Shown: positions 54,417 through 63,250 of the stretch, in pieces
How the letters are laid out: the number at the start of each line of letters is the position of its first letter
Numbering within the stretch: position 1 is the stretch's first letter
NCBI GenBank assembly: GCA_902826815.1
Contig: CADEGF010000041.1
Span: 1-64,000, forward strand
DNA length: 64,000 nt
Origin: an uncultured Mycobacteriaceae bacterium
Lineage (GTDB): Bacteria > Actinomycetota > Actinomycetes > Mycobacteriales > Mycobacteriaceae
Direction: 5' to 3'
Notes under the pieces: model-generated
Seen by the model: only the letters and a program-made list of their open reading frames with translations
Database searches by the model: none
What the model was told of the DNA's origin: nothing
Translations under genes and position numbers: made by a program

Positions 54417-55757
54417 GTGAGCACCCTGGAGCAGAGCCGCTATCTCGCCACCAGCATCCCCGGTCCGCGCTCGAAGGAGCTGATCGAGCGGAAGACCGCC
54501 GCCGTGTCCCGCGGCATCGGCAACACCATGCCGGTCTATACCGCCCGCGCCGGCGGCGGCATCGTCGAGGACGTCGACGGCAACCGCTTGATAGATCTCG
54601 GCTCCGGCATCGCCGTCACCACGATCGGCAATGCGTCACCGCGCGTCGTCGACGCGGTGCGCGCGCAGGTCGCCGACTTCACCCACACCTGCTTCATGAT
54701 CACGCCGTACGAGGAGTACGTCGCCGTCGCCGAAGCGCTCAACCGGCTCACGCCTGGGACCTACGAGAAGCGTTCGGCGCTGTTCAACTCGGGCTCCGAG
54801 GCGGTCGAGAACGCCATCAAGATTGCCAGGACCTACACCCGCAAGCAGGCGGTGGTGTCCTTCGACCACGCGTATCACGGCCGAACCAACCTGACGATGG
54901 CGCTGACCGCGAAGTCGATGCCATACAAGCACGGCTTCGGCCCGTTCGCGCCGGAGATCTACCGTGCGCCGCTGTCGTACCCGTTCCGCGATGCGGAGTT
55001 CGGCAAGGAGATGGCCACCGACGGCGAGCTGGCCGCCCGCCGCGCCATCAACGTCATCGACAAACAGGTCGGCGCAGACAACCTTGCCGCGGTCATCATC
55101 GAGCCGATCCAGGGCGAGGGCGGATTCATCGTGCCCGCAGAAGGCTTCCTTCCCGCGCTGCTGGACTGGTGCAAGAAGAACGACGTCGTGTTCATCGCCG
55201 ACGAGGTCCAGACCGGGTTCGCGCGCACCGGCGCGATGTTCGCCTGCGAGCACGAGGGAATCGTGCCCGACCTGATCGTCACCGCCAAGGGCATCGCCGA
55301 CGGTCTTCCGCTGTCTGCGGTGACGGGACGCGCCGAGATCATGGACGCCCCACATGTCAGCGGGCTCGGCGGGACCTACGGCGGCAACCCGGTGGCCTGC
55401 GCGGCCGCACTGGCCACCATCGAGACGATCGAGTCCGAAGGACTGGTGGCACGGGCCGCGGAGATCGAAAAGCTGATGAAGGACCGCCTGCACCGTATGC
55501 AGGCCGAGGACGATCGAATCGGCGACGTCCGCGGCCGCGGCGCGATGATCGCGATGGAACTGGTGAAGTCCGGAACGACGGAACCCAATGGCGAACTGAC
55601 CGGGAAACTGTCCGCGGGCTGCCACGCCGCGGGCGTGATCGTGTTGACCTGCGGCACCTACGGCAACGTTTTGCGTTTCCTACCGCCGCTGAGCATTTCC
55701 GACGACCTCCTCATCGAGGGTCTCGACGTGCTGGCGCTGGTGCTCGCCGACCTCTAA
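54417..55757 (+). CDS. gabT: 4-aminobutyrate aminotransferase
   Basis: This 446-residue class-III PLP aminotransferase moves the amino group of GABA to 2-oxoglutarate, giving succinic semialdehyde. It shows N-S-G-S-E-A-V-E-N-A, F-D-H-A-Y-H-G-R-T, E-P-I-Q-G-E-G-G-F, D-E-V-Q-T-G-F-A-R-T and the PLP Lys in T-A-K-G-I-A-D-G. The GTG at 54417 begins the conserved start V-S-T-L-E-Q-S-R; the longer frame back to 54291 is not supported. Location between yajC and car matches Rv2589. Confidence 0.94.
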   Translation: MSTLEQSRYLATSIPGPRSKELIERKTAAVSRGIGNTMPVYTARAGGGIVEDVDGNRLIDLGSGIAVTTIGNASPRVVDAVRAQVADFTHTCFMITPYEEYVAVAEALNRLTPGTYEKRSALFNSGSEAVENAIKIARTYTRKQAVVSFDHAYHGRTNLTMALTAKSMPYKHGFGPFAPEIYRAPLSYPFRDAEFGKEMATDGELAARRAINVIDKQVGADNLAAVIIEPIQGEGGFIVPAEGFLPALLDWCKKNDVVFIADEVQTGFARTGAMFACEHEGIVPDLIVTAKGIADGLPLSAVTGRAEIMDAPHVSGLGGTYGGNPVACAAALATIETIESEGLVARAAEIEKLMKDRLHRMQAEDDRIGDVRGRGAMIAMELVKSGTTEPNGELTGKLSAGCHAAGVIVLTCGTYGNVLRFLPPLSISDDLLIEGLDVLALVLADL

Positions 55758-55765
55758 CCTTTCCT

Positions 55766-55827
55766 CGCGAGCAGACGCAAAAGTCCCTATTTTGCAAGGT
55801 TTTTGGGTACTTTTGCGTCTGCTCGCG
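55766..55827. repeat. Perfect 19-base inverted repeat, GCAGACGCAAAA-type palindrome
   Basis: Arms at 55766-55784 and 55809-55827 are exact reverse complements around a 24-base T-rich loop that includes TTTTGCAAGG. It lies between the converging gabT and histidine kinase genes and may end transcription both ways. A lone copy of GCAGACGCAAAA occurs at 57218-57229, at the far end of the kinase gene, suggesting a recurrent element. Confidence 0.65.
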
Positions 55828-55842
55828 CGGAAGCCTGGGGGC

Positions 55843-57192
55843 CTAACTCGGTGGCGGCAGCCGCAGCAGCAGTCGGGCGCCGCCCATCGGGCTGGTCTCC
55901 AGGCTTGCCGTTCCGCCGTGGATCTCCGCCTGCTGAGCCACCAGGGCGAGACCGAGCCCTGAGCCCGAGCGCGCCGCAGTAGACCCGCGGGAGAATCGCT
56001 CGAAGACGTCGGCCCGCTCTTCCTCGGGCACGCCCGAACCGTTGTCGTCGACCGTGATCTCCACACCGTCGACGGAACTGATTGCAGCCAAACGGATCTC
56101 GGTGGCGCCGCCGTGTTTCACCGCGTTGGTGATCGCGTTGTCGATGACCAGTCGCAGGCCCGCGGGCATCCCCACCATGAGCACAGTGGTGGACGACGCC
56201 AGCGACACGTTCAGATCGGGATCGCTGCGCATCGCGTCGTGGGCGGCACGGTCGAGCAGGTCGGTGATATCGACAGGGACGAAGTCGTCGACCGTCGTCA
56301 ACTCGCCCTGGGCAAGCCGCTCCAACGCCCACAGCGTGGTCTCGATCCGACTCTGGGTGCGCATGACGTCGGCGATCACCTCTTTGCGCTGCTCGTCAGG
56401 AAGGTCGAGCGTCGAGAGCACCTCGAGGTTGGTGCGCATCGCGGTCAACGGCGTGCGCAGTTCATGGGAGGCCACCGCCGCGAAATCCCGTGCGGACTCC
56501 AGCGCGGCCTTGGTGCGCTGCTGTTCGTCGCCGATACGGGCGAGCATGCCCTCGACCGCCTCGGCGATCTCGACGGCCTCCTGCACGCCGCGCACCTTCA
56601 CCTCGTCGGGGTTGGACTGCGCGTTGATCACCCGTGCCTGCTGGGCGAGCACCCGGAACGGGTTGATCATGATCAGCCACAGCGCCGACGCGACCACCCC
56701 CGTGCTGACGATGACGCCACCGCAGATCAGCAGTACACGGCGGTGCAATTCGTCTATCAGCCTTTGTGTTTCGGCGAGTGGCGCGCCGATCGCGATCGAT
56801 GCCTTGCCCGCGGTGAAGGTGCGGACCCGGTACTCCACCCCGTCGATGGTGGTGCTCTTATAACCGTCTTCGAACTGCGGCAGGACGATGTTCTTCGGCA
56901 GCGAGACGGTGATGCCGTCGACTCGGGCGGTGCGGACGAGTTCGCTGCCAGGAGCGGGTTGGACTAGACCCAGGGTCTCGGAGTTGCGCAGCAGCGAGCT
57001 GATGTCGCCGAGACTGCTGACCGAATCGAGGCGACGGTCGAGTTGGCTGTACTGGTCGTTGGTCACGCCGAACCAGACCCATGCGCCGAGAATGATGACC
57101 AGACCTACCACCGACAGCGCGGCGACGATGACGATGATGCGCAGCGACATGACGCGCGCCAGCAGCCGGTAGAGCCACCTGATCAGACGCAC
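55843..57192 (-). CDS. PrrB-like sensor histidine kinase
   Basis: This 449-residue kinase has two membrane helices (about 16-41 and 153-177) around a 110-residue sensor domain, a HAMP-like linker, and the H-box A-S-H-E-L-R-T-P-L with the phosphorylated His at 243. N-, D-F- and G-boxes follow (D-N-A-I-T-N-A-V-K-H-G, D-N-G-S-G-V-P, G-S-G-L-G-L-A-L-V). The catalytic half is very close to mycobacterial PrrB, but the sensor part differs. No response regulator gene is adjacent, so its partner must be elsewhere (perhaps PrrA). The GTG at 57192 is the likely start. Confidence 0.9.
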   Translation of the reverse strand: MRLIRWLYRLLARVMSLRIIVIVAALSVVGLVIILGAWVWFGVTNDQYSQLDRRLDSVSSLGDISSLLRNSETLGLVQPAPGSELVRTARVDGITVSLPKNIVLPQFEDGYKSTTIDGVEYRVRTFTAGKASIAIGAPLAETQRLIDELHRRVLLICGGVIVSTGVVASALWLIMINPFRVLAQQARVINAQSNPDEVKVRGVQEAVEIAEAVEGMLARIGDEQQRTKAALESARDFAAVASHELRTPLTAMRTNLEVLSTLDLPDEQRKEVIADVMRTQSRIETTLWALERLAQGELTTVDDFVPVDITDLLDRAAHDAMRSDPDLNVSLASSTTVLMVGMPAGLRLVIDNAITNAVKHGGATEIRLAAISSVDGVEITVDDNGSGVPEEERADVFERFSRGSTAARSGSGLGLALVAQQAEIHGGTASLETSPMGGARLLLRLPPPS

Positions 57193-57217
57193 TAAGGCAC
57201 AGTGCCACCCCGCGTCA

Positions 57218-57229
57218 GCAGACGCAAAA
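57218..57229. repeat. Single copy of the GCAGACGCAAAA element
   Basis: The same 12 bases form part of the palindrome at 55766-55827. Here they stand alone between the kinase start and the next gene's stop, possibly a worn half of a similar element. Confidence 0.4.
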
Positions 57230-57231
57230 CC

Positions 57232-57861
57232 CTATCGGTGGGCGAGCCGGCCGCGACCGAACATTCCGCCAAGCGAGCGATGCCTGCGTTCGTGATCTTC
57301 TTCGGCGGGGTGGATCTCGGTCACGTCCTCGGACGCGGCCGGTTCGGTCGTGCCGATCGCCGAGCGCTGTGCGTGCCGGACGTCGCGGGCGCTTCGAACC
57401 GACAACCGCCCGAGCGCGATCGCACCGAGGAAGATGATCACCGCGCCGAGCCCGTAGAAGTAGGCCAGCTCCGTCACCACCGACTTGGTCTCGGTCGCGG
57501 CCACCGGAGCGCCTGCATCGCCGAGGCCGAGCGGCCCGGCAAGCGACCGCCCCACCACGAACCACGCGCCGGCGAGCACCGTCAGCCAGCCGCCGATCAT
57601 CGCGGTGAACCGGTTGCGGGAGCTCAGCAGCAGGAACCCGCCAACGGCCGTCGCCGCACCGGACAGCACCTCGAGCCAGCCGCGCGCAGCGGTCCACGCC
57701 CATTCCCGGTCCGGGCTGAACGCGAAGTCGAAGTAGGGGCCGACGAACGGGATGAGCGCGCCCCAGATGCCCAACAGGATCAGCAGAAAGCCACTTGCCG
57801 CACCGCGGCTGCGGGGCATCTGCAGCCTGCCGCCGCCTGCATCAACACGCGATTCACTCAT
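57232..57861 (-). CDS. Uncharacterised four-helix membrane protein
   Basis: This 209-residue protein has about four membrane helices between residues 20 and 160 (G-F-L-L-I-L-L-G-I-W-G, L-S-G-A-A-T-A-V-G-G-F-L-L-L, G-W-L-T-V-L-A-G-A-W-F-V-V-G, Y-F-Y-G-L-G-A-V-I-I-F-L-G) and a charged C-terminal tail. The W-A-W-T-A-A-R-G-W segment between helices recurs in related actinobacterial proteins. The ATG at 57861 has GAGG seven bases upstream, preferred over the longer frame to 57921. Function is unknown. It precedes the histidine kinase on the same strand, 39 bases apart. Confidence 0.72.
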   Translation of the reverse strand: MSESRVDAGGGRLQMPRSRGAASGFLLILLGIWGALIPFVGPYFDFAFSPDREWAWTAARGWLEVLSGAATAVGGFLLLSSRNRFTAMIGGWLTVLAGAWFVVGRSLAGPLGLGDAGAPVAATETKSVVTELAYFYGLGAVIIFLGAIALGRLSVRSARDVRHAQRSAIGTTEPAASEDVTEIHPAEEDHERRHRSLGGMFGRGRLAHR

Positions 57862-57944
57862 GGTTGGACCTCCTTGTGGTCTCGACGGGTGTACCCCGAC
57901 CCGCGCGCCTGTAACCGGCATCGGTCCGTCACTCGGGTGGCGAC

Positions 57945-58126
57945 ATGCAGCCCGACAGCACGCGCTTGCGGGAACTACTGGCCGATGCGTGGGAGCGCTT
58001 GGCGCGCACTGGTCGCATCAGACCGTCATCCGCTATCCAGTGGTCGGCGTCCCCGATCCGACCACGGTGGGGGAGGTGCTCGCCGGAAGGGTCGACGCCA
58101 TCAGCGTCTTGCCCGTGGTTCGATAA
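57945..58126 (+). pseudogene. Possible frameshifted small gene
   Basis: From the ATG at 57945 one frame reads M-Q-P-D-S-T-R-L-R-E-L-L-A-D-A-W-E-R-L-A, typical of real protein. About 70 bases later the coding-like text is in another frame: V-I-R-Y-P-V-V-G-V-P-D-P-T-T-V-G-E-V-L-A, ending at 58126. It looks like one small gene broken by an indel or a short deletion. I do not recognise the family. The rest of 57862-58168 shows no further gene. Confidence 0.4.
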
Positions 58127-58168
58127 TTGCTGCCTCCATAACCAGCAAACGTCCCTTAGAATCCATCA

Positions 58169-59260
58169 GTGGGCTGGATACGGCAGTGGTGGGCGCAACC
58201 CGACCATTACCGATGGTTGTCCGGCTATCTGGGATATCGGAATGTTCGCGGGTTCACGCGCCGCATGATCGCCACGGTCGTCGTTGCCCTCGGCGCCGTG
58301 CCGGTTTTGACGATGTGGACGCCCGTCGGCCCCGCAGCCCCATTGGGCCGGGTAATCAGCGTCGTCATCATCGTTTGCTGTTGCGCCATGGCGATCATGT
58401 GGCTCCGTGGCTGGCCGACCAGGCGACAATCGGTGTTCTTCGTGCTGCTCGCGAATGTCTGCATTGCGGCTTCCTGCTTTGTGTACCAATCCCCCGGCAT
58501 GTCGCTGCTTGGCTGTACGGCGTTCGCCGCACTCGCGGGCTACGTCGCCTTCTTCCACACCAGCCGCTACCTCGCGATCGTCCTCGTGACCGCCGCGGGA
58601 ACCTCGGTCTTCTGTGCGGTGGAGGTGGCGGTGGAAGGCCGCGTCCTCATTGCCTTGGCCAAATTGCTCATCGTCGCCGTCGGTGTGCTGGCGGTGCCGT
58701 TCTCGGTACACGTCCTCGTCCATCTACTCGGCGACGAAGCGCTCAAATCGCACACCGACCCGCTGACCGGGCTCCGTAATCGGCGCGGGTTCCACCGCTC
58801 GGCAGGGGAGCTCATCGACACCCCAGACAAAGCGGATGCACCGTTCCTGTCCCTGATCATGCTGGATCTGGACGGCTTCAAGCAGGTCAACGACACCAAA
58901 GGGCACGCATCCGGCGACCGCATCCTGGTCGCGGTCGCCGACAAGCTCCGGCACACCACCCGTGGGCGGACCGTTGTCGCACGGGTCGGCGGCGAGGAGT
59001 TCCTGATCGCCGAGATGACTCGGGCCGGGGAGGCGCACGCGATCGCCGAGCGATTGCGTCAGGAAGTCGCCACGATTCCGGGAGGCGCGACGGCAAGCGT
59101 CGGCGTGGCCAGCATCAAACGGGTCGACATCGCGGGTTCGGAGACCAGGACGCTCCTCGAACGTCTCGTCGCCGCCGCGGACGCCGCAATGTATGAAGCC
59201 AAGCGGGCGGGCGGCAACCAGACGCGACTGGCCGAGAGCACCGAGATTCACAGCGGATAG
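58169..59260 (+). CDS. Membrane-bound GGDEF diguanylate cyclase
   Basis: This 363-residue protein has about six membrane helices in its first 185 residues, then a GGDEF domain with D-P-L-T-G-L-R-N-R-R-G-F, L-D-L-D-G-F-K-Q-V-N-D and an intact active site G-G-E-E-F at 274-278. It should make cyclic di-GMP from two GTP. The usual inhibitory I-site (RxxD) five residues before the motif is absent (RGRT instead), so product feedback may be lost. There is no EAL domain. The membrane part probably senses an unknown signal. The GTG at 58169 starts the gene. Confidence 0.9.
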   Translation: MGWIRQWWAQPDHYRWLSGYLGYRNVRGFTRRMIATVVVALGAVPVLTMWTPVGPAAPLGRVISVVIIVCCCAMAIMWLRGWPTRRQSVFFVLLANVCIAASCFVYQSPGMSLLGCTAFAALAGYVAFFHTSRYLAIVLVTAAGTSVFCAVEVAVEGRVLIALAKLLIVAVGVLAVPFSVHVLVHLLGDEALKSHTDPLTGLRNRRGFHRSAGELIDTPDKADAPFLSLIMLDLDGFKQVNDTKGHASGDRILVAVADKLRHTTRGRTVVARVGGEEFLIAEMTRAGEAHAIAERLRQEVATIPGGATASVGVASIKRVDIAGSETRTLLERLVAAADAAMYEAKRAGGNQTRLAESTEIHSG

Positions 59261-59281
59261 ACAGCTTCGCCGAGGAATAAA

Positions 59282-59310
59282 GTTAGCGTGGCTAACGTAG
59301 TTTTCGTTAG
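59282..59310. promoter_or_regulatory. Overlapping inverted repeats upstream of car (GTTAGC / CTAACG)
   Basis: Two perfect inverted repeats share a half: GTTAGC-GTG-GCTAAC at 59282-59296 and CTAACG-N7-CGTTAG at 59292-59310. They end 46 bases before the reductase start and probably bind a TetR- or similar type repressor; none is encoded next to it. Confidence 0.55.
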
Positions 59311-59355
59311 GCGCAGCGTCGCGTCACCATCCCCGCAATTCTTCGAGGTTTTTCG

Positions 59356-62300
59356 ATGTCGATTTACAACCACGACGAGCGACTCGAACGCCGCATCGCC
59401 GACCTGAATGCTTCCGATCCACAGTTCGCCGCCGCCGTCCCCGACGCTACGGTCTCCGCCGCCATCGGGCGGCCGGGCCTCGGGCTTCCCGAGCTGGTCC
59501 AAACCGTCTTCGCCGGCTACGCCGACCGGCCCGCGCTCGGTGCGCGCGCAGTCGAGTTCAGCACCGACCCCGGCACCGGCCGCACCACGGCAGACCTGCT
59601 CCCCCGCTACGACACCATCACCTATCGCGAGCTCTCCGAGCGCGTGCATTCAATCACCAACGCGTTGGCAGGCGATCCGGTCCGCCAGGGTGACCGCGTT
59701 GCCCTGCTCGGCTTCACCAGCGTCGACTACACGTCGGTCGATCTGGCGTTGATCGGGCTTGGCGCAGTCTCGGTGCCGCTGCAGACCAGCGCTCCGGCCG
59801 CACAGCTTCTGCCCATCGTGGCCGAGACCGAGCCGACCGCGATGGCCGCAAGCGTCAACTATCTCGACGACGCCGTCGAGCTGATTCTGGCGGGGCCGCA
59901 GCCGGCCCGGCTCATCGTGTTCGACTACCGGTCGCGGATCGACGACCACCGCGACGCTGTCGCAGCCGCGAAATCCCGCCTGGCACGAGCCAAGAGCTCG
60001 ACGACGGTCGAGGTACTCGGTGAGGTCATCGCGCGGGGTGCGAAACTGCCTGCCGCGCAGCCTGTCTCCACCGACGATACCGACCCGCTGAGCCTTTTGG
60101 TCTACACGTCCGGCAGCACCGGCGCCCCGAAAGGCGCGATGTACACCGAGAGCATGGTCACCGAATCATGGCGCCGGTCGGCGATGGGGCGCTGGGGCGA
60201 CACCGGCGTACACCCGTCGATCAGCCTCAACTTCATGCCGATGAGCCACGTGATGGGGCGCGGTCTGCTCTATGCCACGCTCGGTGTCGGCGGGACGGCG
60301 TATTTCGCTGCGCGCAGCGACCTTTCGACCTTCCTCGAGGACCTCTCGCTGGTGCGACCGACCCAGCTGAACTTCGTGCCGAGGGTCTGGGACATGATCT
60401 TCGCCGAGGTCCAGCCCGATCTGGACCGCAGGCCCGACGACCGGGCCGCGGTGCTGGCCGAGGCCCGCCAACACCTTCTCGGTGGTCGCTACGTCCATGC
60501 GTTGACGGGTTCGGCGCCGATCTCGCCGGAGATGTCGGCGTTCGTCGAGGACCTTCTCGATCTGCACCTGATCGACGGCTACGGCTCGACGGAGGCAGGC
60601 GCCATCCTGGTCGACGGTCGCCTGGAGCGCCCGCCGGTGCTCGACTACAAGCTCGTCGACGTGCCCGACCTCGGCTACTTCAGGACCGATCGCCCGCACC
60701 CGCGCGGCGAACTGCTTGTGAAGACCGAGGGCATGTTCCCCGGCTACTACAAGCGCCCCGAGGTGACCGCAGAGATGTTCGACGCCGAAGGCTTTTACCG
60801 CAGCGGCGATATCTTCGCCGAGACCGGCCCCGACCAGTTGGTGTATCTGGACCGCCGCAACAACGTTCTCAAGCTGTCGCAGGGAGAGTTCGTCACCGTT
60901 TCCAAGCTCGAGGCCGTATTTGGCGACAGCCCGCTGGTCCGACAGATCTACGTCTACGGCAACAGCGCCCGCTCGTACCTACTGGCCGTGGTGGTGCCGA
61001 CGGACGACGCGCTGGCGCGCTACGACGCGCCGGGCCTCAAAAGCGCCATCGGCGAATCACTTCAGGATGTCGCGAAGGCAGCGGGACTGCAGTCCTACGA
61101 GGTCCCACGTGACGTTCTCATCGAGACAACGCCCTTCACACTCGAGAACGGCTTGCTGACCGGCATCCGCAAACTGGCCCGGCCGAAGCTCAAGGATCGC
61201 TATGGCGACAGCCTCGAACAGCTCTACTCCGAGCTGGCCGAGGGTCAGGCCGACGAATTGCGGGCATTGCGGCAAAGCGGCGCCGAGGGACCCGTGTTGC
61301 CGACGGTCATCCGCGCGGCCGGTGCCCTGCTCGGTGCCGCGGCTGCCGATGTCGAGGCCGGTGCGCAGTTCACCGATCTCGGTGGTGACTCATTGTCCGC
61401 CTTGACGTTTGCGAATCTGCTGCACGAGATCTTCGAGATCGAAGTGCCGGTCGGCGTGATTGTCAGCCCGGCCAACGACCTGGCCGCGCTGGCCGACTAC
61501 ATCGAGGCCGAACGTCGACCCGGCGCCAGGCGGCCGACGTTCGCGTCGGTGCACGGCCGGGGTGCCGCCGAGGCACACGCAAGTGATCTGACGCTGGACA
61601 AGTTCATCGACGCACAGACACTCGCCGAGGCTGGATCGTTGCCGGGTCCGAGCGCCGAGGTACGCACGGTTTTGCTCACCGGTGCCACCGGATTCCTCGG
61701 CCGCTACCTTGCGCTGGAATGGCTGCAGCGGATGGATCTTGTTGGTGGCACGGTGATCTGCCTGGTTCGCGCGAAGGACAACGACGCCGCCCGCGAACGG
61801 CTCGACGCCGTCTTCGACAGCGGCGATCCCGAGTTGCTGCGGCTCTACCGCCGGCTGTCCGCCGAACACCTCGAGGTGATCGCAGGCGATAAGGGCGAGC
61901 CCAATCTCGGACTCGCTCCCGACACGTGGCAGCGGCTCGCCGATACCGTCGACCTGATCGTCGACCCGGCCGCTCTGGTCAATCACGTGCTGCCGTACGA
62001 GCAGCTGTTCGGGCCCAATGCGCTCGGCACTGCGGAGCTCATCCGCATCGCGCTCACCACGAGGATCAAGCCGTTCGCCTACGTGTCCACCATCGGTGTC
62101 GGGGTGGGCATCGAAGCGGGCGCGTTCACCGAGGATGCGGACGTCCGCGTCATCAGCGCCACCCGCACGGTCGACGACAGCTACGCCAACGGCTACTCGA
62201 ACAGCAAGTGGGCGGGCGAGGTGCTGCTGCGCGAAGCGCATGACCTGTGCGGCCTGCCGGTGTCGGTGTTCCGCTGCGACATGATCCTCGCCGACACCAC

Positions 62301-62853
62301 CTACGCCGGTCAGCTCAACCTTCCGGACATGTTCACCCGGATGATGCTGAGCCTGGTCGCCACCGGCATCGCGCCTGCGTCGTTCTACGAGGTCGACGCC
62401 GACGGGAACCGGCAGAGGGCGCACTACGACGGCCTTCCGGTGGAGTTCATCGCCGAGGCGATCTCCACCCTCGGCGCGGACGTCGTCGACGGGTTCGAGA
62501 CCTACCACGTGATGAACCCCTACGACGACGGCCTCGGACTCGACGAGTACGTCGACTGGCTGATCGCCGCGGGCTACTCGATTCAGCGCGTCGGTAACTA
62601 TGCCGGGTGGCTGGCACGGTTCGAAACGGCGATCCGTGCGTTGCCGGAACGACAGCGACAGGCGTCGCTGCTGCCCCTGCTGCACAACTACCAGAGGCCG
62701 GAGAAGCCGATTCGCGGGTCGGTTGCCCCCACCGACCGGTTCCGCGCCGCTGTCCGGAGCGCCAAAGTCGGTCGCGACAAGGACATTCCGCATGTAACGC
62801 CGGATGTCATCGTCAAGTACGCCACCGATCTGGAGTTACTCGGGCTGCTGTAG
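59356..62853 (+). CDS. car: Carboxylic acid reductase (FadD9-type)
   Basis: This 1165-residue enzyme reduces carboxylic acids to aldehydes using ATP and NADPH. The adenylation domain has [11 protein letters not shown] at about 249-259; the carrier domain has D-L-G-G-D-S-L-S with the pantetheine Ser near 679; the reductase domain starts with [10 protein letters not shown] near 772 and has Y-S-N-S-K near 947. It needs a phosphopantetheinyl transferase encoded elsewhere. Position next to gabT and ruvB matches fadD9 in M. tuberculosis. A weak GAGG precedes the ATG. Confidence 0.96.
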   Translation: MSIYNHDERLERRIADLNASDPQFAAAVPDATVSAAIGRPGLGLPELVQTVFAGYADRPALGARAVEFSTDPGTGRTTADLLPRYDTITYRELSERVHSITNALAGDPVRQGDRVALLGFTSVDYTSVDLALIGLGAVSVPLQTSAPAAQLLPIVAETEPTAMAASVNYLDDAVELILAGPQPARLIVFDYRSRIDDHRDAVAAAKSRLARAKSSTTVEVLGEVIARGAKLPAAQPVSTDDTDPLSLLVYTSGSTGAPKGAMYTESMVTESWRRSAMGRWGDTGVHPSISLNFMPMSHVMGRGLLYATLGVGGTAYFAARSDLSTFLEDLSLVRPTQLNFVPRVWDMIFAEVQPDLDRRPDDRAAVLAEARQHLLGGRYVHALTGSAPISPEMSAFVEDLLDLHLIDGYGSTEAGAILVDGRLERPPVLDYKLVDVPDLGYFRTDRPHPRGELLVKTEGMFPGYYKRPEVTAEMFDAEGFYRSGDIFAETGPDQLVYLDRRNNVLKLSQGEFVTVSKLEAVFGDSPLVRQIYVYGNSARSYLLAVVVPTDDALARYDAPGLKSAIGESLQDVAKAAGLQSYEVPRDVLIETTPFTLENGLLTGIRKLARPKLKDRYGDSLEQLYSELAEGQADELRALRQSGAEGPVLPTVIRAAGALLGAAAADVEAGAQFTDLGGDSLSALTFANLLHEIFEIEVPVGVIVSPANDLAALADYIEAERRPGARRPTFASVHGRGAAEAHASDLTLDKFIDAQTLAEAGSLPGPSAEVRTVLLTGATGFLGRYLALEWLQRMDLVGGTVICLVRAKDNDAARERLDAVFDSGDPELLRLYRRLSAEHLEVIAGDKGEPNLGLAPDTWQRLADTVDLIVDPAALVNHVLPYEQLFGPNALGTAELIRIALTTRIKPFAYVSTIGVGVGIEAGAFTEDADVRVISATRTVDDSYANGYSNSKWAGEVLLREAHDLCGLPVSVFRCDMILADTTYAGQLNLPDMFTRMMLSLVATGIAPASFYEVDADGNRQRAHYDGLPVEFIAEAISTLGADVVDGFETYHVMNPYDDGLGLDEYVDWLIAAGYSIQRVGNYAGWLARFETAIRALPERQRQASLLPLLHNYQRPEKPIRGSVAPTDRFRAAVRSAKVGRDKDIPHVTPDVIVKYATDLELLGLL

Positions 62854-62855
62854 AA

Positions 62856-63242
62856 CTATGTCGCCACTGCTACCGCAAGGAGCACGACCGCGATCAGCGG
62901 GAAGGCTCCTTGCGTGACGGCGGCGCGCGCCTTGTCGGGTGATGACGCCAACAGCACCACCGCCGCCGCGAGCATCGACCCGACGCCTGCGAACACGAGC
63001 GCGGCGCCGACCTCCTTGTGCCCCAGACACATCGCGACGATGCCGATGCCGGTCACGATCGCCAGGAACAGGTTGTAGAAGCCCTGGTTGAACGCCAGCA
63101 CCTTGGTGGTCTCGGACTCCTCGGCCGTGGTACCGAACGTCGCGCGGGTGCGCGGCGACGTCCAGGTCAGCGATTCCATCACGAAGATGTACACGTGCAG
63201 CAGAGCGGCGAGCGCCGCGAAGACCAAACCGGCAGTGAGCAT
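62856..63242 (-). CDS. DUF1304 family membrane protein
   Basis: This 128-residue protein has four membrane helices and the DUF1304 pattern: L-L-H-V-Y-I-F-V-M-E-S-L-T-W, N-Q-G-F-Y-N-L-F-L-A and V-T-Q-G-A-F-P. Function is unknown. The ATG at 63242 has AGGAGG five bases upstream and lies just inside the end of ruvB, so it is probably co-transcribed with the ruvCAB operon. It converges on car with two bases between the stops. Confidence 0.85.
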   Translation of the reverse strand: MLTAGLVFAALAALLHVYIFVMESLTWTSPRTRATFGTTAEESETTKVLAFNQGFYNLFLAIVTGIGIVAMCLGHKEVGAALVFAGVGSMLAAAVVLLASSPDKARAAVTQGAFPLIAVVLLAVAVAT

Positions 63243-63250
63243 TGCGCCTC

